Positions 23,991 through 32,779 of a DNA stretch of 64,000 nt are shown here, piece after piece. The stretch's first letter is position 1. Every line of letters starts with the position of its first letter. The notes below the pieces were generated by a model. The model was not told where the DNA came from and did no database searches. It saw only the letters and a program-made list of their open reading frames with translations. The position numbers were made by a program, and so were the translations under genes. The stretch is taken from NCBI RefSeq assembly GCF_041320595.1, contig NZ_CP166625.1, positions 1,747,501 through 1,811,500 of the forward strand. Direction: 5' to 3'. Source of the stretch: Pleomorphomonas sp. PLEO. GTDB lineage: Bacteria; Pseudomonadota; Alphaproteobacteria; Rhizobiales; Pleomorphomonadaceae.

Positions 23991-24452
23991 CTACATCGCC
24001 GAATAGCCCTCGGTGTCCTGGGGAATCCCGAGGTCATCGAGGGGGATGGAGAACTCCGTGTATCTCTCACAGGCACGGTCGGAAATCCGCTCTGTGCCCC
24101 GCAGCACCACCAGGCCGGACGTCGCCGTGGCACCCACTCGGCCGCTGCCCTCGCTTGTATAGACGATGTAGCTGTGGTCGCTGTTGGTGAACCGCAGCTG
24201 GTACTCCATGCCGGCGAACCGCTGGGTCATCTGGAAGACGTTTCCCGAGGCGGGGATGCCGACGATCGACAGCTCGTCGTGGGTGGCGGTTCCGTAGTGA
24301 TAGGTGAGCCGTCCGTCGGCCAGCGTCACGGAAGCGGTCTTCTTGCCGATCGAGCAGGTGAAGATAGTCGTGGATTTGTCCTCGGCGTGCAAGGGCGAGG
24401 CAAGGCCGAGGGCGATCAGGGCGCCGAGTGCCGGCAGGATCATGGACTTCAT
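23991..24452 (-). CDS. Secreted hypothetical protein
   Basis: A 153-residue protein with a signal peptide (MKSMILPALGALIALGLASPLHA) and a beta-rich mature part: FTCSIGKKTASVTLADGRLTYHYGTATHDELSIVG, then YQLRFTNSDHSYIVYTSEGSGR. The single N-terminal Cys plus C in RACERYTEF could form a disulphide. Probably periplasmic. I do not recognise a named family. Confidence 0.65.
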   Translation of the reverse strand: MKSMILPALGALIALGLASPLHAEDKSTTIFTCSIGKKTASVTLADGRLTYHYGTATHDELSIVGIPASGNVFQMTQRFAGMEYQLRFTNSDHSYIVYTSEGSGRVGATATSGLVVLRGTERISDRACERYTEFSIPLDDLGIPQDTEGYSAM

Positions 24453-24564
24453 GCGTCCCTTCCTTCACCGCGCACTGTCGGGCTGGGCGCCGGAGAGGGG
24501 CGCGTCGTGACCTCCGGCGCGGGGAGGGCGAAACGCCGCGCCCCTGCCTAGGCGTTGCACTCCT

Positions 24565-24717
24565 TCAGGAGCCGCGCAAGTGCGCTTGAGCCGAGACGGC
24601 CTTGGGGTCCGCCTCGCGGATCAAACCGCGCATGCGCTGCAGCGCTTCGCCCCGTCCGTCGCCGAACTGGGTGAGCTTGGCGTCAACCCGGGCGGACGGC
24701 GAGTTCCGATCTGTCAT
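24565..24717 (-). pseudogene. Truncated DUF1801-family gene
   Basis: The 50-codon frame has a strong GGAGGATC before its ATG and starts like a DUF1801 protein (ARVDAKLTQFGDGRGEALQRMRGLIREADPKAV, where the family has the GxWRGExLxxLRxLIxxADPxxxE pattern), but stops nine codons later instead of continuing for about 90 residues. The remainder of the gene is absent downstream. A remnant, perhaps still translated. Confidence 0.6.
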
Positions 24718-25282
24718 GGATGATCCTCCGTTGCGCGCGGCGGTACCAGCATAGCATCGCGTCCCCGAGGGGCGGAATGCGCCCGATCCGTGCCAAATAG
24801 ACGGAATGTGTTTCGATGCGAACGCGTATCGGAACGTGGGCCCCCTAGACGCGCTTCGGAAATATTTTCTTGACAAAGTGAACAACTTAAGGCTGCATGA
24901 GTATGTGACATTGCGAGGCAGTAGCGTTGTTGCAGTTCCCATGGGTAGAAGATTGCGCCTCTTGAGGCGAGAGCAAGGTGACTCTCAGTGCCTTCGGCGG
25001 TGGAAGGGTGCGGCCAGCCTTTCTTCAACTGGTTTCTCCAATCGACAAACCAACCGGGTTTTCCGGCGGTGACGTCGAAGCTATTAAGCGTTCAAAAGTC
25101 ATAGAGAGATCTAGCCGAAGGTGTGCACGGAGTTTTCTGAGTGCATGTCACTTCGTCGTGAGGCAAGCGCCGTGCCTCTTGGCTCTCGAGATAATGTTGA
25201 TGAATTTTCGTGCGTCTTTGGGATGTCGCCGTTGCTCTGAAATCGTTCCGGGCGACTGAAACGCCGACTGGGGGAGGTCGAC
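24718..25282. other. Intergenic region with no convincing gene
   Basis: This 565-base stretch is AT-richer than its surroundings. Frames at 24806-25072 and 24978-25259 lack ribosome-binding sites and family character. It presumably holds the promoter for the chitosanase-like gene; GGGGGAGG lies directly before that gene's ATG. Confidence 0.45.
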
Positions 25283-26218
25283 ATGGCTCATTATAAACTA
25301 AATGTTGCCGTCGTGGCGTCGGTGCTGTTGCTGTGCGGGCCGGATATCGCGAGTTCCGAGACGTGCGACGGCCCGGCGGTAAGTGGAATTCGCGGCCTGG
25401 CGAAGGCTCATGCTCTGGCGGATGGTTCGCTTGCGGGGAAAGGCAAGGTCAACATCAACATTGACGGATATGGGCGCGCTTACCATCCTCAGAATGCGCG
25501 CGCGGGCGCGCTTATCCATCTCTGCAATGCCGGCGAAGTGTTCTTGCCTGATGGGACGCATTATTACGGGTCGGAAAGTAACGCGACTTGTACCGGTAAG
25601 TTCATGGCCGACTTTGCCAAGATCAAGGCCGCGAAATGGAATAGTCCGGACGTGGGAGCCATCCGATGGTTTGGTATTCTAGGCGTGGACAGCGTGACGG
25701 TCGGAGGGCAGAAGGTAAAGGGCGTGAAGCCGGTCGAACAAGCAGATGGGTCGGGCTTCTTCGTTTCTCCAACGACCTTGGCCGATGAGACCGTCCACGA
25801 TCAGGCGGTACAGTCGCGCTACGTGCATCCCTTGAGAGTACCGGCGGCGGTGATCGGCAACCAGCGGGAGCTGTCCGGCCGTGGCATCGTCATGGGATCA
25901 TTCGGTGTGGCATATGATCCGAAGACGCAGCGAACGGTTCCTTTCATTGTCGGGGATTTCGGCCCGAGGATCGGCGAAGCCACGCCCGCGCTCGCCAGAT
26001 CCTTGGCGAACCTGCCAATCACCGACGACGTGACCCGAAACAACCGATATGCCGGGCAGGTCGATGCCCCGCGCGTCGTCTGGGTGTTCTTTGGCAAGAC
26101 GGGGGGCACGATCAAGTACAAACAAGATCGCGAGACGGACGTGAATGCCGCCGCCAAGGATGCCTTCCAAAAGTGGGGCGGACAGACGAGACTGGCTTGT
26201 GTCGCTTCGGCTCTGTAG
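25283..26218 (+). CDS. Secreted glycoside hydrolase family 75-like (chitosanase) protein
   Basis: A 311-residue exported protein (signal: LNVAVVASVLLLCGPDIASS). ADGSGFFVSPTTLADETVHDQAVQSRYVHPLRVPAAVIG followed by FIVGDFGPRIGEATPALARSL matches the GH75 fungal-type chitosanase core, in which the Asp of GDxGP and Glu of GEA are the likely catalytic pair. GH75 is known mainly from fungi and some actinobacteria and proteobacteria. GGGGGAGG precedes the ATG. It would cleave chitosan outside the cell. It stands alone, without a regulator. Codon use is slightly AT-richer than the neighbours. Confidence 0.75.
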   Translation: MAHYKLNVAVVASVLLLCGPDIASSETCDGPAVSGIRGLAKAHALADGSLAGKGKVNINIDGYGRAYHPQNARAGALIHLCNAGEVFLPDGTHYYGSESNATCTGKFMADFAKIKAAKWNSPDVGAIRWFGILGVDSVTVGGQKVKGVKPVEQADGSGFFVSPTTLADETVHDQAVQSRYVHPLRVPAAVIGNQRELSGRGIVMGSFGVAYDPKTQRTVPFIVGDFGPRIGEATPALARSLANLPITDDVTRNNRYAGQVDAPRVVWVFFGKTGGTIKYKQDRETDVNAAAKDAFQKWGGQTRLACVASAL

Positions 26219-26292
26219 GCTGCCTGTAGGTCCGACGGAATAGATCGGAGCGAGGGTCAGCCTGACGTGGCTCTCCCAACCCACCTAGTCCC

Positions 26293-26392
26293 TCACGCCC
26301 CCGGCGCGTACCTCCCCGCCAGCACGCCAGCACGCCTTGAGCAAGCGATGGTGAAGGTGCCGGCGGGCATGTCCGACGCGGCGGCACCTCCG
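26293..26392 (-). pseudogene. AraC gene 3'-end fragment
   Basis: Read on the minus strand, SDMPAGTFTIACSRRAGVLAGRYAPGA-stop aligns with the last 28 residues of the intact AraC gene ending at 28087 (YASASTFTIAFSRHVGVPPGKYARGA-stop). The DNA agrees at about 57 of the first 70 positions. Only the 3' end is present. It lies in the same orientation as the intact gene, on the far side of the marR-FUSC operon. Confidence 0.75.
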
Positions 26393-26410
26393 GCAGCTGC
26401 GCTTCATCCT

Positions 26411-26440
26411 TATAATTTGATTTGCAAACCAAACTATAAT
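26411..26440. promoter_or_regulatory. marR promoter/operator
   Basis: The AT-rich palindrome TTTGATTTGCAAACCAAA around TTTGCAAA (26421-26428) overlaps a TATAAT (26435-26440) 16 bases before the marR start. Size and location fit an autoregulatory MarR operator. No good -35 box was seen. Confidence 0.5.
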
Positions 26441-26455
26441 TGCTACTAAAGTCGC

Positions 26456-26929
26456 ATGCTTAAAGAGACGATCTCCCCTCGTTCCGTGTTCGGAATTCGC
26501 TTTTCCCTGCTGGCTCGGCGCTGGCGGCGGCAGGTTGACGCTCATCTGGCCGAGGTTGGCCTGACGGATGCCACCTGGGTGCCGCTGATCCATCTTCGCC
26601 AATCCGGCGGTGGCATCACGCACAAGGAGCTTGCCGCGCTGGTGGGGGTCGATGTCTCGAGCCTCGTGCGTGTTCTCGACATTCTGGAGCATGGCGGGCT
26701 GATCGAACGGCATCGCGACGAGAGCGACGGGCGCTGCCGGCGCATATCGCTGACGCCGACCGGCGAGCAACGGGTGACGGAGATCGCAGAGGAGCTGGCG
26801 AGGGCGGAGGAGGCGATGCTGGTCGACATGTCCGACGCCGACCTCTCGGCGCTGCTCGCGCATTTCCGGACGATCGACCGGCGCATGACCCGCCTTGAGG
26901 ACGACAAGCGGAAGGCTGCGGAGCAATGA
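26456..26929 (+). CDS. MarR family regulator
   Basis: A 157-residue winged-helix regulator: LIHLRQSGGGITHKELAALVGVDVSSLVRVLDILEHGGLIERHRDESDGRCRRISLTPTGEQRV, where D-x-R-C-R-R is the wing. Its stop overlaps the start of the FUSC gene by four bases (ATGA), so the two form an operon, a common arrangement for aromatic-acid exporters under local MarR control. Confidence 0.9.
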   Translation: MLKETISPRSVFGIRFSLLARRWRRQVDAHLAEVGLTDATWVPLIHLRQSGGGITHKELAALVGVDVSSLVRVLDILEHGGLIERHRDESDGRCRRISLTPTGEQRVTEIAEELARAEEAMLVDMSDADLSALLAHFRTIDRRMTRLEDDKRKAAEQ

Positions 26930-28065
26930 CCGTCCCCGATCTTGGCGCTCCCACGCCGATGGGCCGCATCGCCGCGCTCACCCAAGTGCTGCGGCCGCAT
27001 CAGGTGCGGGCAAGTCTCGTCCTCGGCAAGCAACCGTCTTTGCGCATTTCGGCCCTGGCGGGCCTTCAGGCGGCGGCGGCCGGCGCGGTGGCCCTTCCCA
27101 TTTTCTATGTTTCCCCCTGGCCGCAACTGATCGGTTTTGCCGCTCTCGGGGCGATGGTGGCGCTGTTCGGCCGGTTCTCGGCGGCCAATCGGCGTGGCCG
27201 GATTTTGCTGTGGTGTGCGCTCTGCCAGAGCCTCGCGGTCTTCGTCATGTCGGCCGTCGCCTGGACCGGGATGGCGCTGCCGGCGCAGCTCGCCCTTCTT
27301 TCGCTCGGCTGCGGCGTCTTCTTCTTTGCGGTGGTTTCCGGCGGGTTCGGCCCGCCGGGGGCGCTGATCTTTACCTTTGCCGCCGGTGCCGCCATGGCGC
27401 CGCCCGATGGCTTCCACGAGGTGCTCGGGCGAACCGCCGCGACGGGCGCGGTGGCGATCCTGGCCTGGGGCATCTGCGCGGCAAGCGAGGCTTTGCGGCG
27501 CCATTCGCCGGAAGCGCCGGCCCTGCCGGTGGATCAGCTCCGGCCGCTGGGGCATCGCCTGATTGCCGCGCTGCGCATTGTCGTCGGCGCCGGTATCGCC
27601 ATTTTCGCAAGCCACGCACTGGGCGTCGCACACCCCGTCTGGGCGGCGATGGGGACGATCGCCGTCATGCAGGGCGCCTATCTCCACATCAACATGCACA
27701 GGGCCCTGCAGCGCATGGTCGGAACGGTGGTGGGCGCCGCGTTCGCCTGGGTGTTCCTGCAATTTTCGCCGTCGCCCTGGGCCGTCATGGCGGGTGTGGT
27801 GGTGCTGCAGTTCGTCGCCGAGGTGATCATCGGCACCAACTATGGCCTCGGGCAGATCGCGGTGACGCCGATGGCTCTCTTGATGGTGCATCTGGCGTCT
27901 CTTGGCGCCGCCGGGCCGGAAATGGCGGCCGAGCGCGTCATCGATACGTTGCTGGGGGCGGCGGTCGGTATCGTCATCGCCATTGTGTTTTCCACCCTCG
28001 ACGAGCGGCACTATCTCGCTCTTCAAGCCGCCGAGCGCCAGAAGAGGCGGGCACAGCGGCCGTAG
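26926..28065 (+). CDS. FUSC family membrane protein (aromatic acid/fusaric acid exporter-like)
   Basis: A 379-residue inner-membrane protein with two blocks of about five helices separated by a polar segment (SEALRRHSPEAPALPVDQLRPLGHRL), as in the FUSC/YccS-AaeB superfamily. The second block has HPVWAAMGTIAVMQGAYLHINMHRALQRMVGTVVGAAFAW, the family's conserved R..GT..G pattern. AaeB-like proteins export hydroxylated aromatic acids. No membrane-fusion partner adjoins, and it is shorter than AaeB, so the substrate is uncertain. Translationally coupled to marR. Confidence 0.85.
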   Translation: MTVPDLGAPTPMGRIAALTQVLRPHQVRASLVLGKQPSLRISALAGLQAAAAGAVALPIFYVSPWPQLIGFAALGAMVALFGRFSAANRRGRILLWCALCQSLAVFVMSAVAWTGMALPAQLALLSLGCGVFFFAVVSGGFGPPGALIFTFAAGAAMAPPDGFHEVLGRTAATGAVAILAWGICAASEALRRHSPEAPALPVDQLRPLGHRLIAALRIVVGAGIAIFASHALGVAHPVWAAMGTIAVMQGAYLHINMHRALQRMVGTVVGAAFAWVFLQFSPSPWAVMAGVVVLQFVAEVIIGTNYGLGQIAVTPMALLMVHLASLGAAGPEMAAERVIDTLLGAAVGIVIAIVFSTLDERHYLALQAAERQKRRAQRP

Positions 28066-28086
28066 GTCATCGCCGAACGCCGCGCC

Positions 28087-28980
28087 TCACGCCCCCCGCG
28101 CATACTTCCCCGGCGGCACGCCAACATGCCTTGAGAAGGCGATCGTAAACGTGCTGGCGGAGGCGTAGCCGACGCGTTCGGCCACCTCAGCGACGCCGCC
28201 GTCGGCGCGGCGCAGCATGTCCTTGGCCAGCGCCATGCGCCAGGCGAGGAGGTATTCCATGGGTGCGACGCCGACGACGCGGCGGAAGCGTTCGAAGAAC
28301 ACCGAGCGGGAGAGGCCCGCTTCCTTGGCCAGCTCCGGCACCGTCCAGGGGCGCGTCGGGTGTTCGTGCAGGCGGCGGAGCACTGTTGCGAGGCGTTCGT
28401 CGGCAAGGCCCCGGATGAGGCCGGGGGTGGTGGAGGCGCCGGGCAGGGCGCGGAGCGCCTCGATCAGCAGGATCTCCAGGAGATGGGCCAGGATGACGTC
28501 GCGGGCCGGGCGGTCGGCGCGGGCTTCCTCGTCGACCAGCTCCACCAGGGTGGCGAGCCGGGCCTGCCCGCGCACGTGGATGAAGCGCGGCAACAGCGAC
28601 AGCAGCAGGGCGGCGTCGGTCGAGCCGAAGGCGCAATAGCCGACGGCCATGCGCGCGTCGGCCGGCCCATCCGGCCGCCCGTGCCGGTAGTGGCGCGGCC
28701 CCAGCTCCAGGTGGCCGGTCGGCTCGCCCGCCGGCGGCGGTTCCAGGCTGGACATGGTGAAATCGTTGGCCGAGGGCAGCAGCACGAAGTCGCCCTGTTC
28801 GAGAATGATCGACGGCTGGTCGCCAACGGTGAGGCGGCAGCGTCCCTCGAGCACGGCGCAGTAGAAGGGGCGGCCGGCATCCGAGCGGGTCACGCGCCAG
28901 GGTCCGGCGGCGCTGGCCAGCTTGGAGAAGGAGGCGCTGGGCTGCAACAAGGTGACGACTTCGGCGAGGGGGTCGGTCAT
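28087..28980 (-). CDS. AraC family regulator with cupin sensor domain
   Basis: A 297-residue protein: cupin_6-type N-terminal domain (RPFYCAVLEGRCRLTVGDQPSIILEQGDFVLLPSANDFTM) and double HTH (TVPELAKEAGLSRSVFFERFRRVVGVAPMEYLLAWRMALAKDMLRRADGGVAEVAERVGYASASTFTIAFSRHVGVPPGKYARG). ATG 28980 gives MTDPLAEVVTLLQP, the standard beginning for this group; the frame's earlier start at 29016 overlaps the promoter. It is divergent from the SDR at 29078, its usual target. A copy of its 3' end lies at 26293. Confidence 0.9.
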   Translation of the reverse strand: MTDPLAEVVTLLQPSASFSKLASAAGPWRVTRSDAGRPFYCAVLEGRCRLTVGDQPSIILEQGDFVLLPSANDFTMSSLEPPPAGEPTGHLELGPRHYRHGRPDGPADARMAVGYCAFGSTDAALLLSLLPRFIHVRGQARLATLVELVDEEARADRPARDVILAHLLEILLIEALRALPGASTTPGLIRGLADERLATVLRRLHEHPTRPWTVPELAKEAGLSRSVFFERFRRVVGVAPMEYLLAWRMALAKDMLRRADGGVAEVAERVGYASASTFTIAFSRHVGVPPGKYARGA

Positions 28981-29077
28981 TTCAGGACTTTTGCAAAAGG
29001 AATGCGGACTATGCATTGTAGATCGTCTTGGGTCGGCGGTCTATTGTCCTGTCATCGGCAAAACGAGAGGACATTCC

Positions 29078-29842
29078 ATGAAGACGGTATTGATCACCGG
29101 CTGCTCCACCGGCTTTGGGCTTGAGATCGCCCGGTATTTTTTGGAGCGGGACTGGAACGTGGTGGCCACCATGCGCCAGCCGCGCGCCGATATCCTGCCG
29201 GCCTCCGAGCGGCTGCGCATTCTGCCGCTGGATGTGACGGACGCGGCGAGCATTGCCGCCTGTGTCGCGGCGGCCGGGCCGGTCGACGTGCTGGTCAACA
29301 ACGCCGGCGTTGGACTGCTGAACGCGCTCGAAGGTATTCCAATGGAGGCGGTGCGCCTTGCCTTCGAGACCAACGCGCTCGGCACCATCGCCATGGCAAA
29401 GGCGGTGCTGCCGCAGTTCCGGGCGCGAAAGTCGGGTGTCATCGTCAACGTCACGTCGACCGTGACGGTGAAGCCGCTGCACCTTCTGTCGGTCTATACG
29501 GCGACCAAGGCGGCGGTGAACGCCTTCAGCGAATGCTTGGCGCTGGAAGTTGAGCCGTTCGGCATAAGGGTGCGCATCGTGCTGCCGGGGCGGGCGCCGG
29601 AGACCTCCTTCGGCGAGAACCATCGCAAGCACATGCAGTTCGGCATCCCCGAAGCTTATGCCGACATCGCCGAGGGCGTGTTCAGCGAGTGGCGCACCTA
29701 TCCGGCCGATCAGGTGACCCATGTCGGCGACGTGGCCGAGGCGGTGTGGCGGGCGGCGACCGATCCGGCTTGTCCCATGCGCCTGCCGGCCGGGGTGGAT
29801 GCCGTCGCGGCGATGCGGGAGGCTGGGAACGTGCTGGCGTAA
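29078..29842 (+). CDS. SDR family oxidoreductase
   Basis: A 254-residue classical SDR: TGCSTGFGLEIAR cofactor motif, NNAGVG, S in VTSTVTV and Y-T-A-T-K active site. Ends VTHVGDVAEAVWRAATDPACPMRLPAGVDAVAA. GAGAGGA lies before the ATG at 29078. It is divergent from the AraC gene at 28087. Two decayed copies of its 3' end lie downstream at 32494-32617 and 35149-35319, the first just beyond the SIR2-NTPase gene. Confidence 0.9.
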   Translation: MKTVLITGCSTGFGLEIARYFLERDWNVVATMRQPRADILPASERLRILPLDVTDAASIAACVAAAGPVDVLVNNAGVGLLNALEGIPMEAVRLAFETNALGTIAMAKAVLPQFRARKSGVIVNVTSTVTVKPLHLLSVYTATKAAVNAFSECLALEVEPFGIRVRIVLPGRAPETSFGENHRKHMQFGIPEAYADIAEGVFSEWRTYPADQVTHVGDVAEAVWRAATDPACPMRLPAGVDAVAAMREAGNVLA

Positions 29843-29996
29843 GTAGTTAGCGGCCGGCGACACCTCTCCTGGCTAGTCCCTGCCGAAACCCACCGACGAA
29901 GTTCGAAAGCTCCCACCACGGATGAGAACATCATTTCTGCAGGGAAGCTCATCCCCGCTTGTAATTAAAGGCGGACCAATACGAACTATATTTTCA

Positions 29997-32378
29997 TTAA
30001 TGCTCGCATTCAGTCGCTCTGCCAACCGCAGAAACCCTGGCTTGAACGTCACCTAGTAACTTCACCAAACGGCGTCCGGCTCCTGGCCTCTTAACTTCTT
30101 CTTCTAGCCAAATCTTAGCTCTTTGTAACATTTCATAGGTCTCGTCATCTTCATATCTGTCATCGAGCTTCATGGCAAATTTCGCATAATACTCAGCATG
30201 AGACTGTTTTCTTCTGTCTGATTTGTGGCATACTTCTAGCGTTTTCATACTATCGAAAAGGGAGTCTCTGACATATATTTCATCGTCTTCAAAAACGTTG
30301 ATATTGGCCTCGAACTTTATGCGGGCTTGTGTATTCCGGATCGTGAAAATCCTTCCGCCAGAAATGGTGACCGCTTGGTCAATGCAGTCAAAGGCATCCC
30401 TATACTTTCCCTTCTGCGCGAGGTATAGTGCGCATTGTTGCTTTATATAAGGCTTCGACTTTTCGAGTGGTGAAAATTCAAATAAGTCATCATATATTTG
30501 CAAACCATCCTTCCAATTTGGGAAAGCTCTAGCAAAAATCTCGTTCCGAAAAGCGCCTCTCTGGAAGACATCATAATGGGGTATTTTTACCATTGATATG
30601 TTCCGGAGGACATTTTCGACTACAGTCCTCAGAACGTCTCTAGGTGACTCGTCTATGGCTGCCTCAGCAAAAACTTGAGACCTTACGGCAAAATAGTCTT
30701 GGTCGCTTGAGGAGAATGCTCCTGAATACTCCCGGACCAATGCCCCCAAATGACTTAAGAGGCCATATATTTGCTCGATTTTGAACCCCTGCAAACCGCA
30801 GTATGACGACACGGCATCAAATGCGGCAGGTACCCGGCTTCTATGGAAATAGGAAATGAGAACAAATAGCTCCCCATATATGTGATCCTCTCGAGAAAGA
30901 TCGGAGAATATTCTTTTTACTCGGTCCGTTAAATTAGCGTCCGTTACGCAGTAGCTGATGATATCAAAAACCGATACTGAATCGTGCCTGCTTTGTATTT
31001 CTCGTGTCTTATCAAGACTAACGAGATTTTCTGGGATCTTTGTCAGTACAGTCTGTTGGTCACTTTGCGATAGGTCTGAGCAATCATACACAAAAAAGTT
31101 GTCCATATTCAGCTTATGGAACCCAAACTCGTAGTAATAATCCCTGTCTGCTGCTATTAATTGAATGTTTTTGTTTTCTTGTATCACAGCCACCGAGTCT
31201 GCAGAATCAAAGACGTTATCCCAAAAAACTTTTACGTGTCCGGTAGAGCACGATCTCGAAAGTATCTCGGCCTTTGCCGTATCCATATACCCAGAAACAT
31301 ATAGTACAGATGATCTATAGTCGGTTTGGGTGCATGCCAGCAATTTCAGAAGAGTCGTTTTTCCGCAAGCAGGTACGCCCTTTATTAATATATTTCGGCC
31401 AGAAGCAATTATATTTTCAAGAATCTTTACATGAGAGGTGTTCGCGGCCCTACGCTGGAATATGTCATACCATGTGGGCTCGGCACCCTGGTAAAACATT
31501 ACAGACTCGCGAACTGGAACCTGTCCAGCAGAAGGTATAACGTATTCTTTAAATAATTCACCTATTCCTTTTGACGCTGAATTTAATCTAGTAGGTGTAC
31601 TAGAAAGAGTCTGGTAGAATTCCAGGAACGAAGAAGTATCGGCATATATTATATTGAACTCAAGGGCTCTGAAATATTCTTCGTTGTCTATCTCATTCGG
31701 GTCAAGTATTATCCACATTCTATTTGACGATTTTCCTTGAGATTTTATAACATTGTTTATTGCTTGGAGCGTTCCAGAATCCCTTAAACCATAACCCCAA
31801 AAAAGAGTTGGTTTTACGGAAAGTAGATGAGATAAATAGTGCCATAATTGAGGCTCCGCGCCGAATGCTGAAGCGATCTCTGTGGCTCCAAATACGAAGT
31901 CTCTATTTTGATGTAGGACGCATCCATGAAGTGCAAAGTAATTTATAACTCTTGAGTCGTTCGGATTCGCTCCTGTCAGGAAGACATCGTGTATATATTT
32001 CTCACCAGATGCTTCAACGACTTTGAACATTAAATCGTCTATATTCGTCGTGAATATGTTTTCTATATTTGTTCTTATTATGGAATTGTATCTATCATCA
32101 TAATTTACTACTGTAAACGAACGTGTACAATAGTCTCGAAATTCCTCAAGCCTTTTTGACTTAATTATAGTGCATAGTAGGGGAAGTTCCATCGCCTGAG
32201 GCAGTTTTAAGTCTTTGAATTTGCTTTTTAAGCGTTCGCAAAGCTGTCCTCCTGTCGGAAGCTTGTCGCTTTTGGAAGACGCCAGGACTGAAAAACCTGC
32301 CCCGATAAATAGATTATACCCATCACTAAGAGCATTCCTGAATAGGTGTTCGAGCTCTATGTTTACTGGATTAGTCAT
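29997..32378 (-). CDS. SIR2-like domain / P-loop NTPase protein, probable antiphage defence (SIR2-STAND type)
   Basis: A 793-residue protein. The SIR2-like domain at 1-260 has YNLFIGAGFS (21-30), FTTNIDD (109-115), ALHG with catalytic His 151, and WGYGLRDSG (194-202), consistent with an NAD+-hydrolysing effector. A P-loop GVPACGKTTLLKLL (334-347) follows, then a long helical region ending in a TPR-like stretch (YLAQKGKYRDAFDCIDQAVTI). This order matches SIR2-STAND proteins such as Avs5, though this one is shorter than most STAND sensors. It is far AT-richer than all neighbours, uses AT-ending codons, and stands alone on the minus strand between an SDR gene and a copy of that gene's 3' end: signs of transfer. 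Confidence 0.85.
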   Translation of the reverse strand: MTNPVNIELEHLFRNALSDGYNLFIGAGFSVLASSKSDKLPTGGQLCERLKSKFKDLKLPQAMELPLLCTIIKSKRLEEFRDYCTRSFTVVNYDDRYNSIIRTNIENIFTTNIDDLMFKVVEASGEKYIHDVFLTGANPNDSRVINYFALHGCVLHQNRDFVFGATEIASAFGAEPQLWHYLSHLLSVKPTLFWGYGLRDSGTLQAINNVIKSQGKSSNRMWIILDPNEIDNEEYFRALEFNIIYADTSSFLEFYQTLSSTPTRLNSASKGIGELFKEYVIPSAGQVPVRESVMFYQGAEPTWYDIFQRRAANTSHVKILENIIASGRNILIKGVPACGKTTLLKLLACTQTDYRSSVLYVSGYMDTAKAEILSRSCSTGHVKVFWDNVFDSADSVAVIQENKNIQLIAADRDYYYEFGFHKLNMDNFFVYDCSDLSQSDQQTVLTKIPENLVSLDKTREIQSRHDSVSVFDIISYCVTDANLTDRVKRIFSDLSREDHIYGELFVLISYFHRSRVPAAFDAVSSYCGLQGFKIEQIYGLLSHLGALVREYSGAFSSSDQDYFAVRSQVFAEAAIDESPRDVLRTVVENVLRNISMVKIPHYDVFQRGAFRNEIFARAFPNWKDGLQIYDDLFEFSPLEKSKPYIKQQCALYLAQKGKYRDAFDCIDQAVTISGGRIFTIRNTQARIKFEANINVFEDDEIYVRDSLFDSMKTLEVCHKSDRRKQSHAEYYAKFAMKLDDRYEDDETYEMLQRAKIWLEEEVKRPGAGRRLVKLLGDVQARVSAVGRATECEH

Positions 32379-32493
32379 GATGTGCCCCGAGTTTGCCGAA
32401 GCAATCTAGACGCGCGGACTACAACTGACAATGTCGTATTAAGATCGTCCATAAGCATACGGCGCGCTTGGAAATGTTGCCTGTGGTAACAGA

Positions 32494-32617
32494 CGTGACG
32501 CATATGATGTATGCCGCCGATGTGGCTGAGGTAGAGTGGCGGGCGGCGACCGATCCGTCGACGCCGATACACCTGCCGGCTGGTGTCGATGCCGTGGCGG
32601 CGAAGAGGGCGGCCTAG
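32494..32617 (+). pseudogene. SDR gene 3'-end fragment 1
   Basis: VTHMMYAADVAEVEWRAATDPSTPIHLPAGVDAVAAKRAA-stop matches the C-terminus of the SDR ending at 29842 (VTHVGDVAEAVWRAATDPACPMRLPAGVDAVAAM). It is in the same orientation, 2.7 kb downstream, immediately beyond the start of the SIR2-NTPase gene. The rest of the 32379-32779 interval shows no gene. Confidence 0.75.
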
Positions 32618-32779
32618 CGCGTGATGGCTTAACGAGCCCGGCGGACGGAGTAATCGGGCGGTGAACACTGAAGCGGGAGAGCATGACGGCCGCCCGTTTC
32701 ACGCATGCTGCGGTCCCCTCAGAGCGCTCTGCCAGAGCCGGCGTGATGACCCGTTGCCCCTTTCGGCCGCCGCCGCCGG

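Noticed and set aside
24806..25259. Two small plus-strand frames
   Set aside because: No ribosome-binding site, no family character, overlapping each other.
30223..32409. Small plus-strand frames opposite the SIR2-NTPase gene
   Set aside because: All are short, overlap a clear protein gene and lack start signals.
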